From Clostridiales bacterium (GTDB lineage: Bacteria > Bacillota > Clostridia > Oscillospirales > Butyricicoccaceae), in NCBI GenBank assembly GCA_019420045.1, contig JAHZHY010000074.1, positions 1-20,324 of the forward strand: a stretch of DNA of 20,324 bases, in the 5' to 3' direction. Below, piece by piece: positions 6,717-14,098 of this stretch. Each line of letters begins with the position of its first letter. Position 1 is the stretch's first letter. Under the pieces are notes generated by a model. That model ran no database searches. It worked only from the letters and a program-made list of their open reading frames with translations, and had not been told where the DNA came from. The position numbers were made by a program, and so were the translations under genes.

Positions 6717-7949
6717 ATGGAACCGATTCTGCGTATCCGCCAGGATGTGCGCAAGGCCTGCGCCCAGGTGGCGGCGGTGAAGGACCCGGATATGGCGCTG
6801 CTATTCTGCTATATCGCCGCCCGGGGAGAGGGATGTGCTTTGCCCGAGCCTCAGCAGCTGGGCATGGACGAAAACAGGCTGCAAAAGGCACGCAGCCTGC
6901 TGGTGCTTTACGGGGTGTGCAGCGACAGCGAAGGACCTCAGAAACCCCGGAAGGAGATCGAATGGGACCCGGGCGAGATCAAGGAAGCCCGGCAGAACGA
7001 CGAGGCCTTTTCCGGTCTGTGTCAATATTACGAAGGGGCTCTGGGCCGGATGCTGCGAAAAAGCGAGCTGGAGATCCTCTATTCGGTGTACAGCGGCCTG
7101 GGGATGCCTGCCGAGGTGCTCATGTTGCTCATCAATTACTGCGCCGGGCGGAACCGGCTTTCCTCCCGGTTTTTCGAGCAGGAAGCCTACCGGTGGCAGA
7201 AGGATGGGGTGGAGACCTATGCCCAGGCGGAGGAATACCTGGCCGCCCTGGAGCGCCGCCACAGCCGCCAGGGAGAGATCATGAGCCTGTTCGGCATCCG
7301 GGACCGGAAGCTGTCGGAAAGCGAACAGAACATGGTGGACAAGTGGATTTCCCACGGCTATGACAACGATCTGATCGCCCTGGCCTATGACCGGACGGTG
7401 CTGCGCACCGGCGGGCTGAAATGGGCCTATCTGGACAGCATTCTGGAAAGCTGGAAAACGGCGGGCTACAAGACCCGGAGCGAAGTGGAGCAGGGCGAAG
7501 GAAAAAGCGCCCCGGTCCAGCAAAATGCCTCCTCGCCTCAGCCCGCCCGCAGCCGGGGCGAGTTCGAAAGCGGCGTGGTGGCCGCCGTCACCAAGGCCTT
7601 TGAACGCAAGCGCCTTCAGCGGCAGCAGTTACAGCAAACCCGGCTGGAAGGGCTGCGAAAAGACGGGGAGTTTGCCCAGAACGAGCGGGAATTGCGGCTG
7701 TGCGCCAGCCGGGCGGCCCGGGCGGCCCTGGGAGAGGACCCGGGAGAAGTGCAGCGGCTGCGGGAGGAAAACAACCGGCTTCTGGCACGGCGCAGGCAGA
7801 TTCTTCTTCGCCTGGGGCATGGGGAGGATTATCTGGAACCGCCTTACGAATGTCCCCACTGCAAGGACCAGGGATATATCGGCACCGAAATGTGCCAGTG
7901 TTTCCGGCAGGCCTGTGAGAAAGAGCAAGCCCGCAGGCAGAACGGATAA
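6717..7949 (+). CDS. DnaD-domain replication protein with C-terminal DnaC/DnaI-like zinc region
   Basis: DnaD proteins act in the primosome that brings the replicative helicase to DNA. Residues 1-80 form a poorly conserved winged-helix-like region. Residues about 90-240 carry two DnaD/DnaB-type repeats, each ending in a W-K or Y-R-W type helix (YSGLGMPAEVLMLLINYC; the second contains LKWAYLDSILESWK). After a low-complexity linker (about 245-300), residues 300-410 resemble the N-terminus of DnaC/DnaI helicase loaders: a charged helical stretch, LREENNRLLARR, DYLEPPYECPHCKDQGYIG, and four cysteines at 379, 382, 393 and 395. The AAA+ ATPase that should follow is missing; a stop and a terminator come instead. 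AAAGGAGG lies 5 nt before the ATG. Clostridia usually have separate adjacent dnaD and dnaC genes, so this looks like a fusion with loss of the ATPase. Confidence 0.8.
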   Translation: MEPILRIRQDVRKACAQVAAVKDPDMALLFCYIAARGEGCALPEPQQLGMDENRLQKARSLLVLYGVCSDSEGPQKPRKEIEWDPGEIKEARQNDEAFSGLCQYYEGALGRMLRKSELEILYSVYSGLGMPAEVLMLLINYCAGRNRLSSRFFEQEAYRWQKDGVETYAQAEEYLAALERRHSRQGEIMSLFGIRDRKLSESEQNMVDKWISHGYDNDLIALAYDRTVLRTGGLKWAYLDSILESWKTAGYKTRSEVEQGEGKSAPVQQNASSPQPARSRGEFESGVVAAVTKAFERKRLQRQQLQQTRLEGLRKDGEFAQNERELRLCASRAARAALGEDPGEVQRLREENNRLLARRRQILLRLGHGEDYLEPPYECPHCKDQGYIGTEMCQCFRQACEKEQARRQNG

Positions 7950-7951
7950 AC

Positions 7952-7982
7952 AAAAGGACTGGGAATTTTCCCAGTCCTTTTT
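7952..7982. terminator. Bidirectional terminator between the DnaD-type gene and the first M20 gene
   Basis: A near-perfect inverted repeat (AAAAGGACTGGGAA and its complement) with T-runs on both strands. It starts 3 nt after the DnaD-gene stop and ends 10 nt before the stop of the convergent M20 gene. Confidence 0.9.
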
Positions 7983-7991
7983 GCTTGTTTG

Positions 7992-9356
7992 TTAGTTCTG
8001 GTAATCCAGAGTGATGGTACCGTCCTCATTTTGCTTGACGGCCTCTTTGTCCAGAAACAGCCCGTCGATGGCCTGGAAGAACTCTTCCATGGAGGAGAAA
8101 CGCAGTTTGACGTTCTGGATGATCTTTTTACCCAGCTCGGCGTTATTGCTCAGCAGAGCCTCGGCCATGAGCACCTGATACTGGGCGGACATGACCAGGG
8201 CGGATTCCGGATCGGCAATGCGGTAATCGGAGCCATGGCCCACGCCGCAGGCGCCGGAGGCATAGGGCTGAACGGTGGGCATGACGGCGGACACATCGCC
8301 CATATCGGTGCAGCCAGTGCTGCGGCCCCGCTTGACCAAAGCGTCCTCGCCAAAGCACTGCTTGACGATCTCGCAGGTCAGGTCATAAAGCTGTTCTTCG
8401 TTTTCCAGAGGGGTGTAGCCCGGACGGTCTTTCAGCACCACATTGGCGCCCATAGCGGCAGCCGAAGCGGCCAAAGCACGGTTGATCTTGGTGTTGGCCT
8501 CCTTGATGGCCTCCAGAGAAGCGCCACGCACATAGCTTTCCATGCGCACATCGTTGGGGATGGCGTTGACAGCGCCGCCGCCCTTGGTGATGATGGGATG
8601 GAAGCGGATGGTATCCTTCTCCTGGAAGGTTTCACGCAAAGCGTTGGCGGCGTTCATGGCCTGGCTGGCCGCATACAGGGCATTGACGCCCAGATGGGGA
8701 GAGCCGCCGGCATGGGCCGAAACGCCCACGAAATTGATGTTCTTGGTGACGCAGCCGTTGCTGCCCGGAGTCAGGGCAATGGAGGGATGATCCCCGCCGC
8801 CGGTGTGGACCAGAAGGGCGATGTCGCAGCCGTCCATATAGCCCCGGTGCATGAACTCCACTTTGCCGCCGAAATACTTGATGACGCCCTGCTTGCGCAG
8901 CTCTTCCCGGAAACCGATTTCGATCAGCTCTTCGGCGGGGACGGCCATCAGGCGGATGGAGCCGCTCATGTTGTCCATGGCGCCGGGCTGCTTCAGTGCA
9001 GCGGCGATGCCCAGAAGGGCAGAAACCTGGCAGTGGTGGCCGCAGGCGTGGACATAGCCGGTCTCCGGGTCACAGTCGGGGTGAGTGGAGACGATCAGGC
9101 TGTCCAGCTCGCCCATGATCAGCAGCTTGGGGCCGGGTTTGCCGGTGTCGATGTCGGTATAGAAACCGGGGATGTTCCCTGCTTCCACCAGCTCATAGCC
9201 CAGCTTTTTGAATTCCTCGGCCAGATAGGCGTGGGTTTTCCACTCCCGATAGCCGGTCTCGGGATGCTTCCAGATGTAATCGGCGGCAGAAAACATCACT
9301 TCCCGCTGGGAAGCCACGATTTCTTTCAGTTGATTTGCCCGTTCGGTGCTTATCAT
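7992..9356 (-). CDS. M20 family metallo-amidohydrolase (AbgB-like), paralogue 1
   Basis: M20 enzymes use two metal ions to hydrolyse amide bonds of small acylated or peptidic substrates in the cytoplasm. The 454-residue product has the family motifs in order: the metal-bridging Asp in MGELDSL, HACGHHCQ, the catalytic Glu pair in VPAEE, the dimerisation-domain SAHAGGSPHLG, and GCTDMGDVSAVMP with GHGSDYR near the end. The DMGDVS stretch and the HLG motif recall p-aminobenzoyl-glutamate hydrolase AbgB and amidohydrolases of that group; the substrate cannot be read from sequence. AAGGAGAA lies upstream of the ATG. It follows a very similar paralogue in tandem, and a terminator and a promoter lie between them, so the two are probably separate transcripts. 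No aminobenzoyl-glutamate transporter gene is nearby. Confidence 0.92.
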   Translation of the reverse strand: MISTERANQLKEIVASQREVMFSAADYIWKHPETGYREWKTHAYLAEEFKKLGYELVEAGNIPGFYTDIDTGKPGPKLLIMGELDSLIVSTHPDCDPETGYVHACGHHCQVSALLGIAAALKQPGAMDNMSGSIRLMAVPAEELIEIGFREELRKQGVIKYFGGKVEFMHRGYMDGCDIALLVHTGGGDHPSIALTPGSNGCVTKNINFVGVSAHAGGSPHLGVNALYAASQAMNAANALRETFQEKDTIRFHPIITKGGGAVNAIPNDVRMESYVRGASLEAIKEANTKINRALAASAAAMGANVVLKDRPGYTPLENEEQLYDLTCEIVKQCFGEDALVKRGRSTGCTDMGDVSAVMPTVQPYASGACGVGHGSDYRIADPESALVMSAQYQVLMAEALLSNNAELGKKIIQNVKLRFSSMEEFFQAIDGLFLDKEAVKQNEDGTITLDYQN

Positions 9357-9409
9357 TTTGATCTTCTCCTTTTCCCGGGGCGTGCCCCTTTGTACTTGTT
9401 CCGCTTTTT

Positions 9410-9415
9410 ATTATA
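9410..9415 (-). promoter_or_regulatory. -10 element of the first M20 gene
   Basis: A perfect TATAAT on the minus strand 54 nt before the ATG. The -35 is weak (TGCATT at 16 bp). The rest of 9357-9580 holds a GC-rich inverted repeat and the terminator of the neighbouring gene. Confidence 0.5.
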
Positions 9416-9442
9416 CTGCCATCAGGAGAAAAATGCAGGGGT

Positions 9443-9461
9443 GGGGATGGAGAAATTCCCC
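9443..9461. repeat. GGGGA-TCCCC element upstream of M20 paralogue 1
   Basis: An imperfect inverted repeat, GGGGATGGAGAAATTCCCC, almost identical to a 20-nt element at 11060-11079 upstream of M20 paralogue 2. It lies about 28 bp upstream of the -10, where an operator could act, or it may be a remnant carried along by the duplication. Confidence 0.5.
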
Positions 9462-9535
9462 TGAAAAATCTGGTGAAACCGCCTAAAATCAAAAACGGTC
9501 ACAGCGGTAGTGGAGAGGGAAATAAGAAGAATAGA

Positions 9536-9566
9536 CAAAAAGCGGGAGCGTGATGCCCCCGCTTTG
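9536..9566 (-). terminator. Terminator of the second M20 gene
   Basis: AGCGGGAGC pairs with GCCCCCGCT (one mismatch) around GTGAT. Five T follow on the minus strand. It lies 15 nt after the stop of the M20 gene that starts at 10951. Confidence 0.8.
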
Positions 9567-9580
9567 ATAATGTAAGATTG

Positions 9581-10951
9581 TTAGATATTCTGGAAATCCA
9601 GAGTGATGGTGCCGTCCTCGTTCTGGGTGACGGCCTTCTTGTCCAAGAAGATCTTGTCCACGGCGGCGAAGTAATCCTTCTTGTCGGGATAAAGGAGATC
9701 GGCTTCCTTGATGACCTTCTGGGCCATTTCGGCGTTGTTACTCAGCAGAGCTTCGGCCATCAGCACCTGGTACTGGGCAGAAACCACCAGAGCGGTCTCG
9801 GGATCGCCGATGCGGTAGTCGGAGCCATGGCCCACGCCGCAGGCGCCGGAGCAATAGGGCTGGACGGTGGGCATCACACAGGAAATATCACCCATGTCGG
9901 TGCAGCCGGTACCCCACTTGGTCTCCTCTTCGATCCACTCTTCGCCGAAAGCTTCCTTCACCACATCCACTGTCAGCTGGTACAGATTCTTGTCGTTGTA
10001 CAGGGGGCAGTAGCCGGGGAAGTCCTGAAGATGTACATTGGCGCCCATGGCCGCAGCGGAAGAAGCCAGAGCCCGGTTGATCCGGTTGTTGGCCGAGACG
10101 ATGGCGTCGATGCTGGCGCCGCGCACATAGCTTTCCACCCGCACATCATTGGGGATGGCGTTGACAGCGCCGCCGCCCTTGGTGATCACCGGATGGAAGC
10201 GGATGTAATCCTTCTCCTGGAAGGTCTCCCGGAGAGCGTTGACGGCGTTGAGGCCCAGGTTGGCCGCATACAGAGCGTTGACACCCAGATGAGGTGCGCC
10301 GCCGGCATGGGCGGAAACGCCTTCATAGTTGATGTTCTTGGTCAGACAGCCGTTGTTGCCCACGCCCACACCGATGCCTTTGTGCTCGCTGTTGGAGGTG
10401 TGCACCAGAAGGGCGATGTCGCAGTCGTCCATGAAGCCACGGTACATGAACTCCACTTTGCCGCCGAAATATTTGATGATGCCCTGTTCCCGCAGGCTGG
10501 CCCGGTAGCCGATTTCGATCAGCTCTTCGGCAGGCACGGCCATCAGACGGATGGAGCCGCTCATGCCGTCCAGAGCGCCGGGCTGCTTCAGTGCAGCGGC
10601 GATGCCCAGCAGGGCGGCAGACTGGGCGTGGTGGCCGCAGGCGTGAACATAGCCGGTCTCCGGATCACACTCGGGGTGGGTGGAGACGATCAGGCTGTCC
10701 AGCTCGCCCATGATCAGCAGCTTGGGGCCGGGCTTGCCGGTGTCGATATCGGTATAGAAACCGGGGATGTTGCCCGCCTCTACCAGTTCATAGCCCAGCT
10801 TCCGGTATTCAGCGGCCAGATATTCGTGGGTCTTCCACTCACGGTAACCGGTTTCGGGATGCTTCCAAATATGGCGCTCGGCGGCGAACATCAGCTCACG
10901 CTGGGAGGCCACCATTTCTTTCAGGGCTTTCACCCGATCAGGATTCATCAT
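9581..10951 (-). CDS. M20 family metallo-amidohydrolase (AbgB-like), paralogue 2
   Basis: This 456-residue protein is a tandem paralogue of the next gene downstream, roughly four-fifths identical by eye. Long blocks are nearly identical, including residues about 52-105 and the PAEELIEIG region. Motifs are MGELDSL, HACGHHAQ, VPAEE, SAHAGGAPHLG and GCTDMGDISCVMP. Differences cluster in the lid/dimerisation region (for example HTSNSEHKGIGVG against HTGGGDHPSIALT) and before GCTDMGD, which could reflect different substrates. Two consecutive ATG codons begin the frame; AAGGAG lies 10 nt before the first. It has its own promoter and terminator, so it is probably monocistronic. As for its partner, the natural substrate is unknown. 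Confidence 0.92.
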   Translation of the reverse strand: MMNPDRVKALKEMVASQRELMFAAERHIWKHPETGYREWKTHEYLAAEYRKLGYELVEAGNIPGFYTDIDTGKPGPKLLIMGELDSLIVSTHPECDPETGYVHACGHHAQSAALLGIAAALKQPGALDGMSGSIRLMAVPAEELIEIGYRASLREQGIIKYFGGKVEFMYRGFMDDCDIALLVHTSNSEHKGIGVGVGNNGCLTKNINYEGVSAHAGGAPHLGVNALYAANLGLNAVNALRETFQEKDYIRFHPVITKGGGAVNAIPNDVRVESYVRGASIDAIVSANNRINRALASSAAAMGANVHLQDFPGYCPLYNDKNLYQLTVDVVKEAFGEEWIEEETKWGTGCTDMGDISCVMPTVQPYCSGACGVGHGSDYRIGDPETALVVSAQYQVLMAEALLSNNAEMAQKVIKEADLLYPDKKDYFAAVDKIFLDKKAVTQNEDGTITLDFQNI

Positions 10952-11007
10952 AAGGCATCTTCTCCTTTTCTGTTTGTGGGAGAGGCTATCACAGTCGCTC
11001 CACAGTT

Positions 11008-11016
11008 ATTATACCA
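11008..11016 (-). promoter_or_regulatory. Extended -10 promoter of the second M20 gene
   Basis: TGG followed by a perfect TATAAT on the minus strand, 57 nt before the first ATG. No good -35 is visible (TTTCTT at 16 bp). Confidence 0.55.
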
Positions 11017-11048
11017 TGGGCCGGATGGGAAGAAAGGGGCTGCGGCAG

Positions 11049-11084
11049 AAAAAATCCCTGGGGAGTAGAGAAATTCCCCAGGGA
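11049..11084 (-). terminator. Terminator after the unknown membrane-protein pair
   Basis: TCCCTGGGGA and TCCCCAGGGA form a perfect 10-bp stem followed by six T on the minus strand, 24 nt after the stop of the gene ending at 11108. Its core doubles as the repeat shared with 9443-9461. Confidence 0.85.
11060..11079. repeat. GGGGA-TCCCC element upstream of M20 paralogue 2
   Basis: GGGGAGTAGAGAAATTCCCC matches the element at 9443-9461 at 18 of 20 aligned positions. Here it is also the loop-proximal part of a terminator, so its resemblance to an operator must be treated with care. Confidence 0.5.
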
Positions 11085-11107
11085 AAACTGTGCATTTTTG
11101 CAGAAAA

Positions 11108-11590
11108 TCAGAGGATATCCAGTCCCTGGCGCTCTGCCTCTTCGTCAAACAGGCGGCCGATTTCCTCGTCCAGCTGCTTGTAAATTTCTTTATCGGAACG
11201 GTAGAAGCGGGCCTGCAATCGGGAACCGTCGTCCATATGCAGAATTACCCGGCTGGAAGCGATGGTGACCTGGCCTTGGGGGGCGGTATAGTGGAAAGTC
11301 CATCCGCCACTAAAAGACTGATTTTCAATGAGAGGCGAGTCAAGGCTTTTGACAAACTGCACCATCAGTTCCCGTGCCTTCGGAGTGAGCTGTTGGGGTT
11401 CGAGGGAGACCAGATAGCAAGAAGTGGATCCCATGGCGGATTCGGTGGTAAAGGAGTTCATGGCGGCCCGGAGAGGCCGGAGCTTATGCCACTGCCACAA
11501 ATGAAAACCGCCCCAGATGAGCAGGAGGAACCCTGCAACGATGACCAATCCCCGGAAAAGGGGAGGATTACGGTTGCTGCTGCTTTTCAT
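11108..11590 (-). CDS. Membrane-anchored protein of unknown family, paralogue A
   Basis: I do not recognise the family. The 160-residue protein has a short polar N-terminus, one membrane segment at about residues 12-34 ending in LWQW, and an extracytoplasmic domain of about 125 residues. Shared with the neighbouring paralogue are RPLRAAM-SFTTE just after the membrane, SGGW followed by an aromatic-rich strand and APQGQVTI in the middle, and a DGS-L-A-FYRSDKE stretch before a charged C-terminal helix. GGAGGTGACAG, an optimal ribosome binding site, precedes the ATG by 7 nt. It lies 52 nt after the paralogue and shares its promoter and the terminator at 11049. The alternating hydrophobic strands suggest a small beta-rich domain. 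No catalytic motif is visible. Confidence 0.8.
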   Translation of the reverse strand: MKSSSNRNPPLFRGLVIVAGFLLLIWGGFHLWQWHKLRPLRAAMNSFTTESAMGSTSCYLVSLEPQQLTPKARELMVQFVKSLDSPLIENQSFSGGWTFHYTAPQGQVTIASSRVILHMDDGSRLQARFYRSDKEIYKQLDEEIGRLFDEEAERQGLDIL

Positions 11591-11642
11591 CGTCTGTCAC
11601 CTCCATGGAAGGATGTCACTTATTATTCTGTTTGGGATGCCG

Positions 11643-12122
11643 TTACGCTGCTTCCATTTCTGCTGTGGCTTGGTCAATCAGGCGCTCCACTTCATCATAT
11701 ACCCGGGAAAAGGCTTTTTTATCGTGGCGAAAATATTCCACCCGCAAAAGGATGCCATCCTCCCCATGAAACACCACTTGGGAAGGAGTAATGGACACAT
11801 TGCCTTGGGGAGCGGAAAAAGAGAGGCTCCAGCCGCCGGACGGCTCGGCTTTCACGATGAGAGGAAACCGGTAGCTTTTTGTTAGCTTTTCCAGCTGCTG
11901 CCGCGCTTGGGGTGAGAAATCCTGGATATCCACTTTGAAAGGCGGATAGGACATACTGAAGGACAGAGGCGTTTCAGTGGTGAAAGAATCCATGGCGGCC
12001 CGGAGAGGCCGGGTGCGATACCATTGCCACAGGGAGAAGCCGCCCAAAATAAGCAGGATCAAACCCATCAGGGCCAGGGCTCCTTGAAGCAGCGGAGGCG
12101 TGCGTTTGCTGCTGTTTTTCAT
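11643..12122 (-). CDS. Membrane-anchored protein of unknown family, paralogue B
   Basis: First gene of the two-gene unit, 159 residues, clearly homologous to the downstream protein but much more diverged than the M20 pair. It has one membrane segment at about residues 11-35 (ending SLWQWY), RPLRAAMDSFTTET, then FSPQARQQLEKL, SGGWSLSFSAPQGNVSI, HGEDGILLRVEYFRHDKK and a C-terminal helix. Its ribosome binding region (GGAGGTGACAG) is the same as that of paralogue A, so the duplication included the 5' end. No signal peptidase site is evident, so both are probably anchored with the C-terminus outside. Function unknown. Confidence 0.8.
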   Translation of the reverse strand: MKNSSKRTPPLLQGALALMGLILLILGGFSLWQWYRTRPLRAAMDSFTTETPLSFSMSYPPFKVDIQDFSPQARQQLEKLTKSYRFPLIVKAEPSGGWSLSFSAPQGNVSITPSQVVFHGEDGILLRVEYFRHDKKAFSRVYDEVERLIDQATAEMEAA

Positions 12123-12154
12123 GGCCTGTCACCTCCAAATGTTACTATAATTTT

Positions 12155-12183
12155 AATATACTATTTCATTAAAGAAAAGTCAA
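12155..12183 (-). promoter_or_regulatory. Strong sigma-A promoter of the unknown paralogue pair
   Basis: TTGACT, a 17-bp spacer and TATATT in a markedly AT-rich stretch, followed by GGAGGTG and the ATG at 12122. The close fit to consensus suggests substantial vegetative expression. Confidence 0.8.
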
Positions 12184-12204
12184 CTGTCTGATGCGTTTTT
12201 TGAC

Positions 12205-12236
12205 ACAAAAAGACCGGCTCCCGAAGGAGCCGGTTT
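12205..12236 (-). terminator. Terminator of rny
   Basis: ACCGGCTCC and GGAGCCGGT form a perfect 9-bp stem with a TTCG loop on the minus strand, then CTTTTT. It lies 17 nt after the rny stop codon. Confidence 0.9.
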
Positions 12237-12250
12237 TGGGTTCGGCAATT

Positions 12251-13840
12251 TTATTTTGCGTAGTCGATGGCCCGGGTTTCCCGCACCACATGGACTTTGA
12301 TCTGACCGGGATAGCTCATCTCGGATTCGATCTTCTTGGAAAGGTCGTGGGCCAGCAGGAGCATATCGTCGTCCTTGACGATCTCCGGCTTGACGATGAT
12401 GCGGATTTCGCGGCCGGCCTGGATGGCGTAGGAGGTCTCTACCCCGTCAAAGCTCTCGGCCAGTTCTTCCAGCTTCTCCAGACGCTTGATGTAGGCTTCC
12501 AGATTTTCCCTCCGGGCGCCGGGACGGGCGGCGGAGATGGCGTCGGCTGCCTGCACCAGACAGGCCACCACGGTGCGTGCTTCCACATCCCCATGGTGGG
12601 CTTCGATGGCGTGGATGACTTCGGGATTTTCCCGGTATTTCTTGGCCAGGTCCACACCGATGGCCACATGGGAACCTTCCACCTCGTGGTCGATGGCCTT
12701 GCCGATGTCGTGGAGCAGACCGGCCCGCTTGGCCAGGGTCACATCAGCACCCAGCTCGGCAGCCAGCAGCCCGGCGATATGGGCCACTTCGATGGAGTGA
12801 TTCAGCACATTCTGGCCGTAACTGGTGCGGTAGCGCATCCGGCCCAGAATCTTCACCAGCTCCGGGTTGAGACCGTGGACACCGGTTTCAAACATGGCCC
12901 GCTCGCCTTCCTGTTTGATGGTGGCGGCCACTTCGGCCTTGGCCTTTTCCACCATTTCCTCGATGCGGGTGGGATGGATACGGCCGTCGGCAATGAGTTT
13001 TTCCAGAGAAATGCGGGCGATCTCCCGGCGCACCGGGTCAAAGGAGGACAGGGTGATGGCCTCCGGGGTATCGTCGATGATCAGATCCACGCCGGTGAGG
13101 TTTTCCAGAGCACGGATGTTCCGGCCTTCCCGGCCGATGATCCGGCCCTTCATCTCGTCATTGGGCAGGGGCACCACCGAAACGGTGACTTCGCTGGCAT
13201 GGTCGGCGGCGCAGCGCTGGATGGCCAGGGCAATGACCTCCCGGGCTCTCCGCTCTCCCTCTTCCTTCAGCTGCTGATCCAGCTCCTTCAGTTTGAGGGC
13301 GGTGTCGTGACGGGCTTCTTCTTCCACTTTGGCCAGAAGGAAATTTTTCGCTTCTTCGGCGGTAAAGCCGGAGATCTTTTCCAGTTCGGCCATCTGCGTT
13401 TTCTTCAGCTCGTCGATCTCTTCCAGAGATTCGTCGGCTTTTTTCAGTTTTTGAGTGAGCTTTTCTTCTTTTTTCTCGATGCTTTCATATTTGCGGTCCA
13501 GCTGTTCTTCCTTCTGCTGAACCCGGCGTTCCTGCTTCTGCACATCGCTGCGGCGTTCTTTCAGTTCCTTGTCGGTCTCGGTGCGGATCTTGAAAGCTTC
13601 CTCACGGGCTTCCACCACAGCTTCCCGCTTCTTGGTCTCGGCGGCCTTGATGGCGTCGTTCAGAATGCGGGTGGCTTCCTCTTCGGCACTGCCGATCTCC
13701 TTTTCGGCGATCTTCTTACGGTAAACGGCGCCGACGAAAAAGCCTGCGGCGCAAAGGACAATGGCGATCAGAGCAAAAACGATATAAAAACCTGGGTTGG
13801 TAGGCAAAGACGCTCCCTCCTTTTCCTTATATTTCGGCAT
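12251..13840 (-). CDS. rny: Ribonuclease Y
   Basis: RNase Y is the membrane-anchored endoribonuclease that starts bulk mRNA decay in many Firmicutes. The 529-residue product has the standard architecture: a single N-terminal membrane helix (about 18-40), a long charged coiled coil (about 45-205), a KH RNA-binding domain with [15 protein letters not shown] near residue 237, and an HD metal-dependent domain with HDIGKA near residue 377 plus HHGDVEA. The ATG at 13840 has GGGAG 5 nt upstream. The frame stays open further upstream, but that region is non-coding leader with a terminator-like hairpin. It is flanked by its own promoter and terminator. Confidence 0.97.
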   Translation of the reverse strand: MPKYKEKEGASLPTNPGFYIVFALIAIVLCAAGFFVGAVYRKKIAEKEIGSAEEEATRILNDAIKAAETKKREAVVEAREEAFKIRTETDKELKERRSDVQKQERRVQQKEEQLDRKYESIEKKEEKLTQKLKKADESLEEIDELKKTQMAELEKISGFTAEEAKNFLLAKVEEEARHDTALKLKELDQQLKEEGERRAREVIALAIQRCAADHASEVTVSVVPLPNDEMKGRIIGREGRNIRALENLTGVDLIIDDTPEAITLSSFDPVRREIARISLEKLIADGRIHPTRIEEMVEKAKAEVAATIKQEGERAMFETGVHGLNPELVKILGRMRYRTSYGQNVLNHSIEVAHIAGLLAAELGADVTLAKRAGLLHDIGKAIDHEVEGSHVAIGVDLAKKYRENPEVIHAIEAHHGDVEARTVVACLVQAADAISAARPGARRENLEAYIKRLEKLEELAESFDGVETSYAIQAGREIRIIVKPEIVKDDDMLLLAHDLSKKIESEMSYPGQIKVHVVRETRAIDYAK

Positions 13841-13872
13841 AACCTCTCCCGAAAACCCAAAGGGGGCAACCA

Positions 13873-13899
13873 CAAAAACAGCGCAAAGAGATTGCGCTG
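13873..13899 (-). terminator. Intrinsic-terminator-like hairpin in the rny leader (candidate attenuator)
   Basis: CAGCGCAA and TTGCGCTG form a perfect 8-bp stem with a 5-nt loop, followed by TTTTTG on the minus strand. It lies downstream of the rny promoter (13972-14000) and 33 nt before the rny ATG. sleB already has its own stronger terminator at 14062, so this one is not needed for sleB. Confidence 0.65.
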
Positions 13900-13971
13900 A
13901 ACAGGGCCATGGTTCCGTTGTTTTATGGGCATCCACCAAAAAGGCGGAAGAAAAGGCAAAATACCATGTAT

Positions 13972-14000
13972 ATTTTATATCCTGCCAGGGACGGTGTCAA
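13972..14000 (-). promoter_or_regulatory. Sigma-A promoter of rny
   Basis: A perfect TTGACA, a 17-bp spacer and TAAAAT on the minus strand (TATAAA overlaps at 15 bp). The predicted start near 13965 leaves a leader of about 125 nt before the ATG at 13840. Confidence 0.8.
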
Positions 14001-14061
14001 GAAGGGAAACCGATGCAAAATCGCCCTCCGAAGATTTTTCGCCCAAGGCGGCGGAAAGAGC

Positions 14062-14091
14062 AAAAAAATGCCGCCCGGACACCGGACGGCA
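14062..14091 (-). terminator. Terminator of sleB
   Basis: TGCCGTCCGG and CCGGGCGGCA pair (one G-T) around a TGT loop, followed by seven T on the minus strand. It begins 7 nt after the sleB stop. Confidence 0.9.
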
Positions 14092-14098
14092 GGGGGGA

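Noticed and set aside
9410..9440. Complete -35/-10 promoter for M20 paralogue 1
   Set aside because: Only the -10 fits consensus. The best -35 (TGCATT at 16 bp) is too weak to call.
7989..11068. Long plus-strand frames antisense to the two M20 genes that resemble each other
   Set aside because: They resemble each other only because the genes they mirror are paralogues. There is no family motif and no credible start signal.
12191..13900. A 569-codon plus-strand frame antisense to rny, rich in Phe and Leu
   Set aside because: The apparent membrane-protein composition is the reverse complement of the Lys/Glu-rich coiled coil of RNase Y.
13768..13959. Small frame in the rny leader ([10 protein letters not shown]...) as a possible leader peptide
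   Set aside because: It has no convincing ribosome binding site, overlaps the hairpin and runs deep into rny in another frame.
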